In this document: piece after piece, positions 27,417 through 36,436 of the stretch
Position numbering within the stretch: the first letter of the stretch is position 1
Layout: every line of letters starts with the position of its first letter
From: Bradyrhizobium cytisi
Lineage (GTDB): Bacteria; Pseudomonadota; Alphaproteobacteria; Rhizobiales; Xanthobacteraceae
Length of the DNA: 62,450 bases
NCBI RefSeq assembly: GCF_008123515.1
Contig: NZ_VSSR01000087.1
Coordinates: 1-62,450 of the forward strand
Direction of reading: 5' to 3'
Translations under genes and position numbers: made by a program
The notes under the pieces: generated by a model
The model's database searches: none
The model's input: the letters and a program-made list of their open reading frames with translations, nothing else
What the model was told of the DNA's origin: nothing

Positions 27417-29090
27417 GTGACGCATTCGTCCAAGCCCGTGCCGGCCAGTAGCGACGGCATCATCGCACCGTTGCACTATGCTACCTTTCGTCGAATTTGG
27501 CTTGCGAGCTTGCTCACCAATCTCGGGATCCTGATCCAAGGCGTAGCCGCAGCCTGGGCGATGACACAGATGACATCTTCCGCGGATCAAGTCGCGCTGG
27601 TGCAGACCGCGCTCTTGCTGCCCGTGATGCTGATCTCGATGCCAGCTGGAGCGGTCGCTGACATGTATGACCGTCGGATCGTGGGGCTCGTTGCACTCTC
27701 GATTGAGCTTTGCGGCGCAACCGCGCTGAGCGTGCTCGACTGGTTCGGTCTCACCACTCCAAATCTCTTGCTGGTGCTTTGCTTTGCGGTCGGCAGCGGC
27801 ATGGCGCTGATGGGGCCCGCTTGGCAATCCTCCGTGAGCGAGCAGGTGCCCTCCGAAGCACTTCCTGCCGCCGTGGCGCTGAATGGCATTAGCTACAATA
27901 TAGCGCGCAGCATAGGGCCGGCCGTCGGCGGCATTGTCGTTGCGGCGGCCGGCGCGGTAGCTGCCTTCGCGCTCAATGCACTACTCTACCTGCCGCTGAT
28001 GTTCGCGCTCTTCATGTGGAAGCGCATCTCCGAACCCTCTCGTTTGCCTCCTGAGAAGCTTAGCCGCGCCATCGTTTCGGGCGTGCGCTATATCGTCAAT
28101 TCGCCCTCGATTAGGATCGTGCTCACCCGATCCATGGTCATGGGCGTGATTGGCGGCGCGATTTTTGCACTGATGCCGCTAGTCACGCGCGATCTCCTGG
28201 GTGGTGGCGCCGAGACTTATGGCCTCATGCTCAGCGCCTTTGGTTTGGGCGCGGTGGTAAGTGCGCTCAACATCACTGAGGTACGCAAGCGCATGAGTGG
28301 AGAGGCAGCGATCCGCGCCTGTTCACTGTCCATGGGCGGAGCGGTTGCCGCAGTCGCTCTTAGTCGCGACTCCGCTATGACGGCGGTCGCACTTGTCTTG
28401 GCGGGAGCGGTGTGGATGATGGCCTGGGTTCTTTTTAGCATAGGCGTGCAACTGTCGGCCCCACGATGGGTCGCAGGGCGGTCGCTCGCGGCGTACCAGG
28501 CAGCGAGTTCCGGCGGGATTGCCCTCGGTAGCTGGGGCTGGGGCCATCTCACGGATGTCGTCGGAGTCGATACTACGCTTTTGATCTCGGCTGGCCTGAT
28601 GTTCGCTTCTCCGCTCTTGGGGCTTTGGCTACCTATGCCGCGTATCAGCGCTCGGAGCGAAGAGGCCGAGATGCTTGACGATCCTCAGGTGCGGCTGGCG
28701 CTGACCGGCCGCAGTGGCCCGCTTGTTGTGGAGATCGAGTATCGGATCGCGCAGGAGAATGCGCGCGCATTCCACATCCTGATGCAGGACATTCAGCTGT
28801 TTCGCAAGCGGAACGGTGCGTACGGCTGGTCGATTGCTCGCGACATCGCTGATCCCGAATTGTGGACTGAGCGCTATCAGTGCCCAACCTGGTTTGACTA
28901 TTTGCGCCAGCGTAACCGCGCGACTCAGTCGGAACGCGCGCTGGATGAGAAGGCTTTGGCTTTCCACATCGGTCCCGAACCGGTGCGCGTCCGACGCATG
29001 CTGGATCGCCCATTCGGATCTGTTCGCTGGAAGGAAGACACTCCGGACAGAGATGTAAACCATGTCCTCCCCGGGAGGCTGTCGAGGTAG
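27417..29090 (+). CDS. MFS transporter with C-terminal cytoplasmic domain
   Basis: A 557-residue inner-membrane transporter of the EntS/DUF894-like MFS group. The first 400 residues hold about 12 helices, with an A-motif-like loop GAVADMYDRRIVGL (about residue 78). From about residue 425 a soluble domain follows (RSGPLVVEIEYRIAQENARAFHILMQDIQLFRKRNGAYGWSI...), which resembles the dimeric alpha/beta-barrel tail seen on some alphaproteobacterial MFS proteins. Start is GTG 27417 with GGGAG 8 bases upstream. Substrate is unknown; a drug or small-molecule exporter is the general family role. Confidence 0.85.
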   Translation: MTHSSKPVPASSDGIIAPLHYATFRRIWLASLLTNLGILIQGVAAAWAMTQMTSSADQVALVQTALLLPVMLISMPAGAVADMYDRRIVGLVALSIELCGATALSVLDWFGLTTPNLLLVLCFAVGSGMALMGPAWQSSVSEQVPSEALPAAVALNGISYNIARSIGPAVGGIVVAAAGAVAAFALNALLYLPLMFALFMWKRISEPSRLPPEKLSRAIVSGVRYIVNSPSIRIVLTRSMVMGVIGGAIFALMPLVTRDLLGGGAETYGLMLSAFGLGAVVSALNITEVRKRMSGEAAIRACSLSMGGAVAAVALSRDSAMTAVALVLAGAVWMMAWVLFSIGVQLSAPRWVAGRSLAAYQAASSGGIALGSWGWGHLTDVVGVDTTLLISAGLMFASPLLGLWLPMPRISARSEEAEMLDDPQVRLALTGRSGPLVVEIEYRIAQENARAFHILMQDIQLFRKRNGAYGWSIARDIADPELWTERYQCPTWFDYLRQRNRATQSERALDEKALAFHIGPEPVRVRRMLDRPFGSVRWKEDTPDRDVNHVLPGRLSR

Positions 29091-29333
29091 CGGCCGTTTA
29101 GAGCCACAGAGGGAATAATTGCGCTTGCAGCAAAGCGCCTCGCGCCATGCTTTGAATTTCAGCCAGTTCTTGCTTTCGCCACTGAGGACCGCGGCGATGC
29201 GGAAGTCAGCCAAGAGCGCCCAGCACATCCTACCCTCTAGACTAGTACTGCGCAAAAATGGGTCCGACCGAGCGGCGACCATGGCCCGTTTAAGGAGGCC
29301 AATCGCCTTGCGGGCGCATCGAACAGAAAGAAC

Positions 29334-29357
29334 GGGGCCACCCCGAAGAGTGGCCCC
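29334..29357 (-). terminator. Probable intrinsic terminator of ald
   Basis: A perfect 8-base inverted repeat (GGGGCCAC / GTGGCCCC, loop of 8) is followed on the minus strand by GTTCTTTCTGTT. It lies 43 bases past the stop of the alanine dehydrogenase gene. The T-rich tail on the minus strand fits a terminator for that gene; on the plus strand the tail is not T-rich. Confidence 0.55.
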
Positions 29358-29399
29358 ATCAAGTCAGGGAGGAAATGTCCCAAGGAGGGACCTCTGGGT

Positions 29400-30512
29400 T
29401 CAGGCTGCGGCCTGATCGATCGGTGAGAAGGGCAAACCGAGGCTCTCTGCCACGGCCCTGTAAGTGAGCCGCCCACGATAAACATTGAGCCCTGAGCGCA
29501 GGTGCGGACATTCGAGCACGGCTGAGAATCCCCGGTTGGCGAGAGCCAGGCCAAAAGGCAGCGTCGCATTGTTCAGCGCTTGGCTTGAGGTGAGCGGAAC
29601 AGCTCCCGGCATGTTTGCGACGCAGTAGTGAATCACGCCATCCACCTCATAGGTTGGATCGGCGTGCGTCGTCGGGCGCGATGTCTCGAAGCAGCCGCCC
29701 TGATCGATAGCCACATCCACCATTACGGAACCTTTGCGCATCGAGCTCAACATGTTTCGGCTTACAAGCTTCGGCGCAGTTGCTCCCGCGACGAGGACTG
29801 CACCGATGACAGCGTCCGCCGAGAACACCTCTTCCTCAACAGCGTCTATTGTTGAGAACCTGGTACGAACGCGGCCTTCGAATAGTTCATCGAGCTTCCG
29901 AAGCCGGTGTATCGAGCGATCCATCACTGTGACATCAGCACCCAAGCCTGCTGCCATCCGCGCCGCATGTGTCCCAACAACGCCGCCTCCGATTACCACA
30001 ATACGAGCGGGCTGGACACCCGGCACGCCACCGATTAACAGTCCTCGCCCCCCCGCATACCGCTTCAGGGCCGCACCAGTAGCCTCAATAGCAAGCCGGC
30101 CCGCGACTTCGCTCATTGGTGCAAGGAGCGGAAGGCCACCATGTGCATCAGTCACAGTCTCGTAAGCGATTGCGGTGCATCCGGATTTCATGAGGCCCTT
30201 GGCCTGATCCGGGTCCGGAGCAAGATGTAGATAAGTGAACAGAATCTGGTTCTCTCGCAGCTGCACCCACTCGGAAGGCTGCGGCTCCTTGACCTTCACG
30301 ATCATGTCGCTCGAGGCGTATACCTCTCGGGAGGAGGGGAGAATCGTAGCACCGGCTTTTCGATAAACGTCATCTGTAGCCCCAATGCCCGCGCCTGCAT
30401 TTGTCTCGACCAGCACATTGTGACCGGCAGCCGCGTATTCTCGGACGGCTCCCGGGGTCAGGCCCACGCGATATTCGTGGGTCTTGATTTCCTTGGGAAC
30501 ACCGACCTTCAT
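29400..30512 (-). CDS. ald: Alanine dehydrogenase
   Basis: A 370-residue cytoplasmic NAD-dependent enzyme that interconverts L-alanine and pyruvate plus ammonia. Conserved features are KEIKTHEYRVGLTP at the N-terminus, VKVKEPQPSEW with the substrate lysine (about residue 74), YLHLAPDP with the catalytic His (about 95) and the Rossmann motif GGGVVGTHAARMA (about 175). Length is exactly that of the family. It is convergent with the MFS gene and divergent from the LuxR gene. It may supply pyruvate or ammonia from amino acids released by the catabolic genes to its left. Confidence 0.96.
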   Translation of the reverse strand: MKVGVPKEIKTHEYRVGLTPGAVREYAAAGHNVLVETNAGAGIGATDDVYRKAGATILPSSREVYASSDMIVKVKEPQPSEWVQLRENQILFTYLHLAPDPDQAKGLMKSGCTAIAYETVTDAHGGLPLLAPMSEVAGRLAIEATGAALKRYAGGRGLLIGGVPGVQPARIVVIGGGVVGTHAARMAAGLGADVTVMDRSIHRLRKLDELFEGRVRTRFSTIDAVEEEVFSADAVIGAVLVAGATAPKLVSRNMLSSMRKGSVMVDVAIDQGGCFETSRPTTHADPTYEVDGVIHYCVANMPGAVPLTSSQALNNATLPFGLALANRGFSAVLECPHLRSGLNVYRGRLTYRAVAESLGLPFSPIDQAAA

Positions 30513-30822
30513 TTGCGATCTCCAGATGTTGACAATGTTTTCTAGTCGAAAAAGAAGTGCGAACCTGCGACGCAGATGAGCAAACTGCGCAGAAATTCAG
30601 CTATCTTTGGAGCCGTGTGCAGGATTCCAAACTTATGGGGTTGCCGACAAGATCAATGTCGCGATCTCTTCAAGCTCTCAAGCTGGCGAGTCAGCTAGAC
30701 CGAACTGTCGAGTCCGTCGAACTGCTATTAACCGTCGTCCAGACTGGATGCAATTTTCCCTCGACCAGTTCGCGCGGTAGATCCACATTTGGCATTACCG
30801 AGGCGCCGTCTGGTTATCCACG
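30513..30822. other. Intergenic region between ald and traR-like genes
   Basis: No gene or lux-box-like palindrome is visible here. It should hold the divergent promoters of ald and the LuxR gene. Confidence 0.35.
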
Positions 30823-31545
30823 ATGTATCAAGCTTTTCAAACGTTCGTTGATCGACTCACCGAAAGTACAAATCCGTACGCTGCTCGGCAGAGCATGGCC
30901 GATATCACCGCTACACTAAATTCATCTTGCTTCGCCTATCTTGCTCTACCCCACGCGGCGGCCACTTCCCCCAATTTGATTTCGACATATCCCTCCTCCT
31001 GGACGGCTTTGTACTTGCGGCGCAAATACCAATCTGTCGATCCCGTAGTGCGGCGGGCAATTCGCCAGACTGAACCCTTTCGATGGGGGCTTGAGTTCGA
31101 ACCGAGAGATCGATCGAAGTCTGAGCGTGAGCTATTCGAAGAAGCGGCCGAATTCGGTATTCGCTGCGGATTCACATTTCCAATCCACGATGACAAGGGA
31201 GCTATCGCTGCGCTGACCTTTGCGACCCATGCGCGTCGAAATGTTTTTGAGCGCTCGGTAGTCAAGCACGTCCAAAACCTGCGGCTAATTGCAATGGTTT
31301 TCCATGCACATGCGAGGCGTTTCTGGACGTCCAATCGCGCGGTCGGTGGGGTGGTGTTGTCCCCTCGTGAGTTCGACTGTCTCGAATGGTCTTCTGGTGG
31401 CAAATCCGCCGGGGAGATCGGGATCATTCTCGGCATCTCTGAGCGAACTGCACGCTTTCACCTAGATAACGCGCGAGCAAAGCTCGGCGTACGCTCGCTT
31501 CGTCAAGCAGCCACCATGTTAGCGGAATCGAGATATCGAAGGTGA
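30823..31545 (+). CDS. traR: LuxR-family quorum-sensing regulator (TraR-like)
   Basis: A 240-residue transcription factor. The N-terminal autoinducer-binding domain carries the conserved aromatic and acidic residues in the region YLRRKYQSVDPVV (about residues 65-78) and PFRWG (about 88). The C-terminal LuxR helix-turn-helix begins at LSPREFDCLEWSSGGKSAGEIG (about 180) with the recognition helix region SERTARFHLDNARAKLGV. It stands directly upstream of an AHL-synthase gene in the same direction and next to the trb cluster, the position of traR in rhizobial ICEs. The name is therefore from context. It probably activates transfer genes on binding an acyl-homoserine lactone. Confidence 0.9.
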   Translation: MYQAFQTFVDRLTESTNPYAARQSMADITATLNSSCFAYLALPHAAATSPNLISTYPSSWTALYLRRKYQSVDPVVRRAIRQTEPFRWGLEFEPRDRSKSERELFEEAAEFGIRCGFTFPIHDDKGAIAALTFATHARRNVFERSVVKHVQNLRLIAMVFHAHARRFWTSNRAVGGVVLSPREFDCLEWSSGGKSAGEIGIILGISERTARFHLDNARAKLGVRSLRQAATMLAESRYRR

Positions 31546-31562
31546 TCAGACGTTAAGTCACC

Positions 31563-31580
31563 CCTGTATCTTTGCACAGG
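31563..31580 (+). promoter_or_regulatory. lux/tra-box-like palindrome upstream of traI
   Basis: CCTGTATCTTTGCACAGG is an 18-base element with 5-base inverted arms (CCTGT and ACAGG). The arms match the ends of the classic lux box core. It lies 18 bases after the LuxR stop and 54 bases before the synthase start, the right place for LuxR-dependent activation of the synthase gene. Confidence 0.55.
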
Positions 31581-31634
31581 ATGCGCTGCATCCGCTTCTC
31601 TGCTTTGAAGGAAGTACAAAGCAAGGAGGCACGA

Positions 31635-32268
31635 ATGATGCTGCTAATCACGCCGGACTACTACGGTGAGTTTATCAATTATCTCGCTGAAATGCACCGG
31701 CTGCGCTACCGCGTATTCAAGCAGCGCCTGGGCTGGAACGTCGAGGTCAGCGGCGAGATGGAAGTCGACGAGTTTGATGTCCTTCGACCCGTGCACCTCC
31801 TGAACCGCTCGAACGCTGGACGTATTCAGGGTTGCGTCCGACTTCTGCCTTCGACCGGCCCAACCATGCTGAGGGATACCTTCCCGATCCTTCTGGACGG
31901 GCAGCCCGCGCCACGAAGCGACCGGATTTGGGAGAGCAGTCGATTCGCGCTTGATGTTCCCTCCGGATGCGCCGAAGGCAGGTGGTAGACTTGCTACTGC
32001 TACTTACGAGCTGTTTGCGGGCATGATTGAATTCGGCCTTTCGATTGAATTGACCGAAATCGTCACGGTCACTGACGCCCGGATGGAACGGATTCTTCGG
32101 CGCGCCGGCTGGCCGCTCCGCAGAATCGGAAAAGCTCGTCCTCTCGGAAACACCACGGCGATTGCTGGATACCTGGAGGTCTCGCCCGATGCGTTGCATC
32201 GCATCCGCAAAGCGGGACACATCTCAGGTCCGGTGCTCTGGGCTCCAGTCATCCGAGCGGCCGCCTAG
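31635..32268 (+). pseudogene. traI: Acyl-homoserine-lactone synthase (LuxI/TraI), +1 frameshift
   Basis: The gene starts at ATG 31635 behind a strong AAGGAGG. The first frame gives the LuxI signature residues (LRYRVFKQRLGW, EVDEFDV, GCVRLLP, WESSRFALD) and then stops at 31986-31988. The +1 frame continues with PPDAPKAGGRLATATYELFAG and runs to 32268. Joined, they form a normal synthase of about 210 residues. The break is one extra base at GTT CCC TCC (31956-31964); reading CCCT as one step restores VPPDAPK. It is a null mutation unless ribosomes shift at this site; sequencing error is also possible. It would make the signal sensed by the LuxR protein upstream. Confidence 0.88.
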
Positions 32269-32339
32269 GATCTGGAAGCAAGTACAATCGGGGCATCGCT
32301 GCGCATTGGAGCGGAAAGCCCATCTGCTTAGAACCTACG

Positions 32340-33305
32340 ATGCACAAACCACGTCGATCAACACCCTCCATTCAAGCCAGCAAGGCAATCGAACTGAAAC
32401 ACCTGCAATCGGTCGTGGCTGCGGCTGATTGTGGCAGCCTCCGTCAAGCGGCGGAATTGCTGAGAACCCAACAATCGAGTCTCAGCCGAAGAATCAGCGA
32501 GATCGAATATCACCTGGGAATTGTGGTTTTTGAGCGCTTCAGCGGTGGTGTGCGCCCCACGCAGGCAGGCCGCAGTGTTCTTCGCCTGGCAAGGACAATT
32601 CTGGAGGAGTTCGATGCTCTCATCGCGACCGCGAGGGCTGTACGGAACAGCGAGGCTGGCCGGCTGAGTGTCGGGCTCTGCACCTCACTTTCCATTGGCA
32701 ACCTGCAGACGTCCTTGCTGGACTTCAAGCAGCGATTCCCGCAAATCGAGCTCGTGACGATCGAGAAATCACGAACACGCCTGGCGACGGCACTTCGCAA
32801 CGGCGTTCTCGATATCCTGATCGTCACAGGGAACCTGGCGTTACTCGACAACAGAGTGATGTCGCTGTGGAGCGAACGTGTACTGGTCGCCTTACCCCAT
32901 GATCATCGCCTCACCGCGCGCGACACAGTCTATTGGACTGATCTACGCGGCGAGACGCTCCTGCTGAGCCATTTCGATCCGGGAAAAGAATTTGAAGATC
33001 TTCTGATTTCCAAGCTCATGTCGCCTGAAGATCGTCCCAAGGTCGAGCGTCACGATGTCAGCCGCGGCAACATCAACAGCCTGATCAGCATGAAGTCGGG
33101 AATCACCCTGGTGCTCGAATCCGATATTGGAGCCAATATCGGAGCCAATTTTGCCGGCTTGGTCTACCGGGAGCTGCGCGACGGCACCGGCCCGAGCCGG
33201 TTCGACTTTTCGGCCTATTGGCGCGTCGACAATGAAAACCCTGCGTTGGCTGCCTTCTTGAACTTGCTTTCTGAGCGCTATCCCTCGCCTCCGCTCGGAT
33301 GTTGA
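32340..33305 (+). CDS. LysR-family transcriptional regulator
   Basis: A 321-residue regulator with an N-terminal winged helix (LKHLQSVVAAADCGSLRQAAELL, then QQSSLSRRISEIEYHLG) and a C-terminal substrate-binding domain. The frame begins ATG 32340, but an ATG-less alternative at KAIELKHLQ is possible, since about 18 residues precede the usual N-terminus. Its end overlaps the convergent DUF2274 gene by 28 bases. An internal IGANIGAN duplication lies near residue 264. It probably acts on adjacent transfer or quorum-sensing genes; target and effector are unknown. Confidence 0.9.
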   Translation: MHKPRRSTPSIQASKAIELKHLQSVVAAADCGSLRQAAELLRTQQSSLSRRISEIEYHLGIVVFERFSGGVRPTQAGRSVLRLARTILEEFDALIATARAVRNSEAGRLSVGLCTSLSIGNLQTSLLDFKQRFPQIELVTIEKSRTRLATALRNGVLDILIVTGNLALLDNRVMSLWSERVLVALPHDHRLTARDTVYWTDLRGETLLLSHFDPGKEFEDLLISKLMSPEDRPKVERHDVSRGNINSLISMKSGITLVLESDIGANIGANFAGLVYRELRDGTGPSRFDFSAYWRVDNENPALAAFLNLLSERYPSPPLGC

Positions 33306-33520
33306 CGGGCCCGTTGAGCCTTCCGAAAACTTCTGTCCGCTGCCATGAACCGTGCCAACATGGGAGCGATAAGCTTGGCCGGCTCCCCGATCGGCTGTCC
33401 GCTCTCTTGTGCGAGGATTTCTGCATACGCTACGAGATCCCTGTGGACGCTCGCCGGGAGTTCATGCGTAATCTTGATCGGCTTATCGTCTTCGATCGCT
33501 CCAAGTTTAAGCTTTGTCAT
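33278..33520 (-). CDS. DUF2274 family protein
   Basis: An 80-residue small basic protein of the DUF2274 family, which regularly closes trb operons in alphaproteobacterial mobile elements. It opens MTKLKLGAIEDDKPIKITHELPA and has an LVAYAEILAQESGQ stretch that suggests a ribbon-helix-helix-like fold. ATG 33520 follows the trbI stop by 5 bases and GAGG sits just upstream. Role is unknown; a DNA-binding or regulatory function fits the fold. Confidence 0.85.
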   Translation of the reverse strand: MTKLKLGAIEDDKPIKITHELPASVHRDLVAYAEILAQESGQPIGEPAKLIAPMLARFMAADRSFRKAQRARQHPSGGEG

Positions 33521-33525
33521 CGTCC

Positions 33526-34731
33526 TCACCCTCTGTACGGTTCGAGCACCAGGTCACGGTTGACGATCACCCGCACCGGAAATCCCGGACGAATCGTCAA
33601 GGTCGGCTGGATGTTGAGATTGCGGCGGACCACCTGCTGGCCCGTCTGGTTCATCGAGTCCCCAGCCCCGCGGCGGAGCGCAGCGATGAGGTCGCTGTTG
33701 GTGCTACCCGTATCCGACCCGGAATTCACCTCGGTGCCGACGGCGAGCAGCGTCGAAAGCGCAGCGGCCCCCAACAGCTCCTTCCAATGATTGTCGACCT
33801 CATCCTCAAGCCCAGAGTAGCCCGCGGCATCTGCGCCCGGCTGCCGCTCCAGCACGATCGAGCGCCCATTTGGCATGATGAGGCGCGTCCATACCAGGAG
33901 CACGCGCGATTGGCCAAATGCGACTTGGCTATCATACGTCCCGATCAAGCGGGCTCCTTGCGGTATAAGGCGAGCTCGCCCGGTAGGGGAATCGTATACC
34001 GCTTCTGTGACTTGGGCCGTGATCTGCCCAGGCAGGTCGGACCGAATCCCCGTGATAAGAGCAGCCGGAATGACCGTTCCCGCCTGGACCACAAAGGGAG
34101 AGACCGGTCTTGCCAGGCGATCGGGACTGGTGGTTCGACGGTCAACGGAAGCACTGACGAACGCAAGTTTTCGATCCTGGCCATTCTGGGCAAATGCTTC
34201 GTCAGATGATGGCGCTGCATTTGATGGGGCTTCACTTGGCGATGTGACAGGGGCCTGTGCGCGGACGTTCGTGCTGGCAAACACCTTGCTGGTGCGTGCC
34301 GCCTCGCTCTCCTGATTGACGCGCTGCTGTTCAGCGTCAACACCGAGCGGGCTGGGCGTCGAAGAGCCCTGTGCTGCAACGATCGGCCGACCAAGATCGC
34401 CGGGTAAAGGTGGTCCAAGACGCGGCACCTCCTTCGGGATCTCAGTGTAATCCTTCGGCAAGGTTGCAAGCTGATCGGCGACATTGTGGTGGTCGGTCGC
34501 GTAAAGCTCCTCGGCGGCCGGCGTGCGTGATCGCTTCTCCTGCAGAGCCCAGAACACCGCACCAGAGATGAGCACCAGCAAAAGGGCGCTGCCACCCGCA
34601 AGCACCTTGCGCGATAGGCGCGTAACTTGCGGCCGTTCCGGCCGGAGCCGAAGGGTTTCGGCGATATCTTCCGGCGGCTTGACCCGAGGAGGGTCCTTGG
34701 GTGTGTCATTCGGCTGGCCAGTCTCTGTCAC
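33526..34731 (-). CDS. trbI: Mating-pair formation protein TrbI (VirB10-like)
   Basis: A 401-residue protein that links the inner and outer membranes in the type IV secretion channel. It has a short cytoplasmic N-terminus, one membrane helix (LAGGSALLLVLISGAVFWAL, about residues 43-62), a proline- and serine-rich linker and the conserved TrbI C-terminal domain (FVVQAGTVIPAALITGIRSDLPGQ). It overlaps trbG by 4 bases (ATGA). Confidence 0.95.
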   Translation of the reverse strand: MTETGQPNDTPKDPPRVKPPEDIAETLRLRPERPQVTRLSRKVLAGGSALLLVLISGAVFWALQEKRSRTPAAEELYATDHHNVADQLATLPKDYTEIPKEVPRLGPPLPGDLGRPIVAAQGSSTPSPLGVDAEQQRVNQESEAARTSKVFASTNVRAQAPVTSPSEAPSNAAPSSDEAFAQNGQDRKLAFVSASVDRRTTSPDRLARPVSPFVVQAGTVIPAALITGIRSDLPGQITAQVTEAVYDSPTGRARLIPQGARLIGTYDSQVAFGQSRVLLVWTRLIMPNGRSIVLERQPGADAAGYSGLEDEVDNHWKELLGAAALSTLLAVGTEVNSGSDTGSTNSDLIAALRRGAGDSMNQTGQQVVRRNLNIQPTLTIRPGFPVRVIVNRDLVLEPYRG

Positions 34732-35702
34732 AGCGACCTCCCGTCGGTTCGGACGATCCTGACCTTCTGCTGGTGCTCCTCCCCCAGCCTCAGCTCCGCG
34801 GCCGCGAACAGCCGGTCGACGATCAGCATATTGCCGTAGGCGCGATAGTTGACGAGCTCGGTCTTGCCATCAGGCCCGATCACGAACAGCGGCGGCATCT
34901 CGCCCTGGCCGACGCCGGGCGAAAACTCGATGTAGACCTTGCGCCCATCGTCATAGGCAATGACAGGACGCCAGGGTGGGCTGTCTCCCTCGATGGCGTA
35001 GCGGTAACGGCGCTGCGCCTGGTCCGGGATGACAGGTGTGGGCGGCAGAGCTCGACCACGCGCGGTCCGATCCTCCGGATAGAACCACGCGACCTGTGGC
35101 ATGTAGGGCTTTTCCCGGGAGCGGAGCTCGATGAGGTAAGTGCGGCGATCGGTGTTGACGACGAGATTGGTCTCGATCGCCGGACGTGTCGGCTTCACCA
35201 TGATGTGGACACGACGCGTGTCGCCGCTGCCGCTCTCGGTGTCACCGACCACCCAACGCACGGTATCACCCGCAGCAACTGGTCCCGACCCGATCAGCTG
35301 CTCGCCGGGCTCCAAGGCGATGTCGGTGATCTGCCCCGGCGCGGCATAGATTTGATAGAGAGCGCCCGGACTATACGAAAACACCTGCACCGCATTGAAG
35401 TAGCCAGCCTTGCGCGGCTGCACGCGTGCGGCGTCATTCGCGGTTTCAATCCGCTCGACGGGCTCTTTGGCTTCCGCGTTCTTGCCGCCGCGCGCCGCCT
35501 TCCAGGCCGGTGGAACATGCAGCGGCCGCGGCCGATCGTCGGCAAGCGCCGGCAGATCTGAAGCCGGCGGGACATCGCTATCGTAACTGATTTGCGGCGG
35601 CTTGAACGTGGTGCAACCGCCAAGGGTGGACACACCAATAACAAGAGCCAGGGCCAGGCTCGGGCGGACCCTCTGTGACGCAATAACGAGACCTGACGGC
35701 AT
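34728..35702 (-). CDS. trbG: Mating-pair formation protein TrbG (VirB9-like)
   Basis: A 324-residue protein exported to the outer membrane, with a lipoprotein-like signal (ALALVIGVSTLGGC, Cys about residue 30). The VirB9/CagX domain follows (ALYQIYAAPGQITDIALEPGE, then TYLIELRSREKPYMPQVAW). It would form the outer-membrane core with TrbI and TrbK-type proteins. Two bases separate it from the trbF stop. Confidence 0.95.
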   Translation of the reverse strand: MPSGLVIASQRVRPSLALALVIGVSTLGGCTTFKPPQISYDSDVPPASDLPALADDRPRPLHVPPAWKAARGGKNAEAKEPVERIETANDAARVQPRKAGYFNAVQVFSYSPGALYQIYAAPGQITDIALEPGEQLIGSGPVAAGDTVRWVVGDTESGSGDTRRVHIMVKPTRPAIETNLVVNTDRRTYLIELRSREKPYMPQVAWFYPEDRTARGRALPPTPVIPDQAQRRYRYAIEGDSPPWRPVIAYDDGRKVYIEFSPGVGQGEMPPLFVIGPDGKTELVNYRAYGNMLIVDRLFAAAELRLGEEHQQKVRIVRTDGRSL

Positions 35703-35704
35703 TG

Positions 35705-36385
35705 CTAACCCAGCTCCTTCGACCAGTTGATGGCGTTGACGTAGATGCCAAGCGGATTCTTGCGCAGGCGATCCAGATCGCGCGGCGTTTCCACAATGAT
35801 GCTGATGATCGAGCTCCAGCGCTCAGTCGCGGCAAGCTGACCGTTGTCGTAGCGGCGCTCGATCCATGAGATTCGAAAGCTCTCGGGGGAAGCCCGGATA
35901 ACACTCGAGACCTCGATCGCAATCTGCGTCTTGCCGAGCTTGGCGAAGGGGTCGTTGGTGCGGGCGTAGTCGTTGAGCGCGGCGGCGCCGCGATCGGTGG
36001 TGAAGTCGTAGGCGCGTAGCCAGTTTTCGCGAAGGACGATGGCGTCCATCGGCAGGCCGCGCACATGCTCGATGAAGCGCGCCAGGTGAAAAGCTACTTG
36101 CGGATCGGTCGGTTGATAGCTGGCGTTTGCCGGAGCAACGGCTTTCGCTTCCCCCAATTGATCGACCTCTACCACCCAGGGCGTGATCGTCCCGTGAGCG
36201 GATTGCCAGACCAGGGCGCCGGCAAAGCCGGCTGATAAGAAGAGGCAGCCAAAGGCCATCAGGCGCCAGTTCTTGGCCTGCACGCGCGCAGACCCGATGC
36301 GGTCATCCCAGACCTGGGCGGCGCGTTGATAGGGAGTGACGGCTTCTGGCGTGCGGCCATAGTGAACGGCCGATCGTTTGAACAT
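35705..36385 (-). CDS. trbF: Mating-pair formation protein TrbF (VirB8-like)
   Basis: A 226-residue inner-membrane protein. A cytoplasmic N-terminus (YQRAAQVWDDRIGSARVQAKNWR) precedes one membrane helix (MAFGCLFLSAGFAGALVW, about residues 48-65) and the periplasmic VirB8-like domain. VirB8-type proteins nucleate assembly of the channel. It begins 51 bases after the trbL stop. Confidence 0.95.
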   Translation of the reverse strand: MFKRSAVHYGRTPEAVTPYQRAAQVWDDRIGSARVQAKNWRLMAFGCLFLSAGFAGALVWQSAHGTITPWVVEVDQLGEAKAVAPANASYQPTDPQVAFHLARFIEHVRGLPMDAIVLRENWLRAYDFTTDRGAAALNDYARTNDPFAKLGKTQIAIEVSSVIRASPESFRISWIERRYDNGQLAATERWSSIISIIVETPRDLDRLRKNPLGIYVNAINWSKELG

Positions 36386-36436
36386 TGCTAGACCTCAAGT
36401 GACGGGTAAGAAAACGGAACTGGTCGATCAGCAGAG

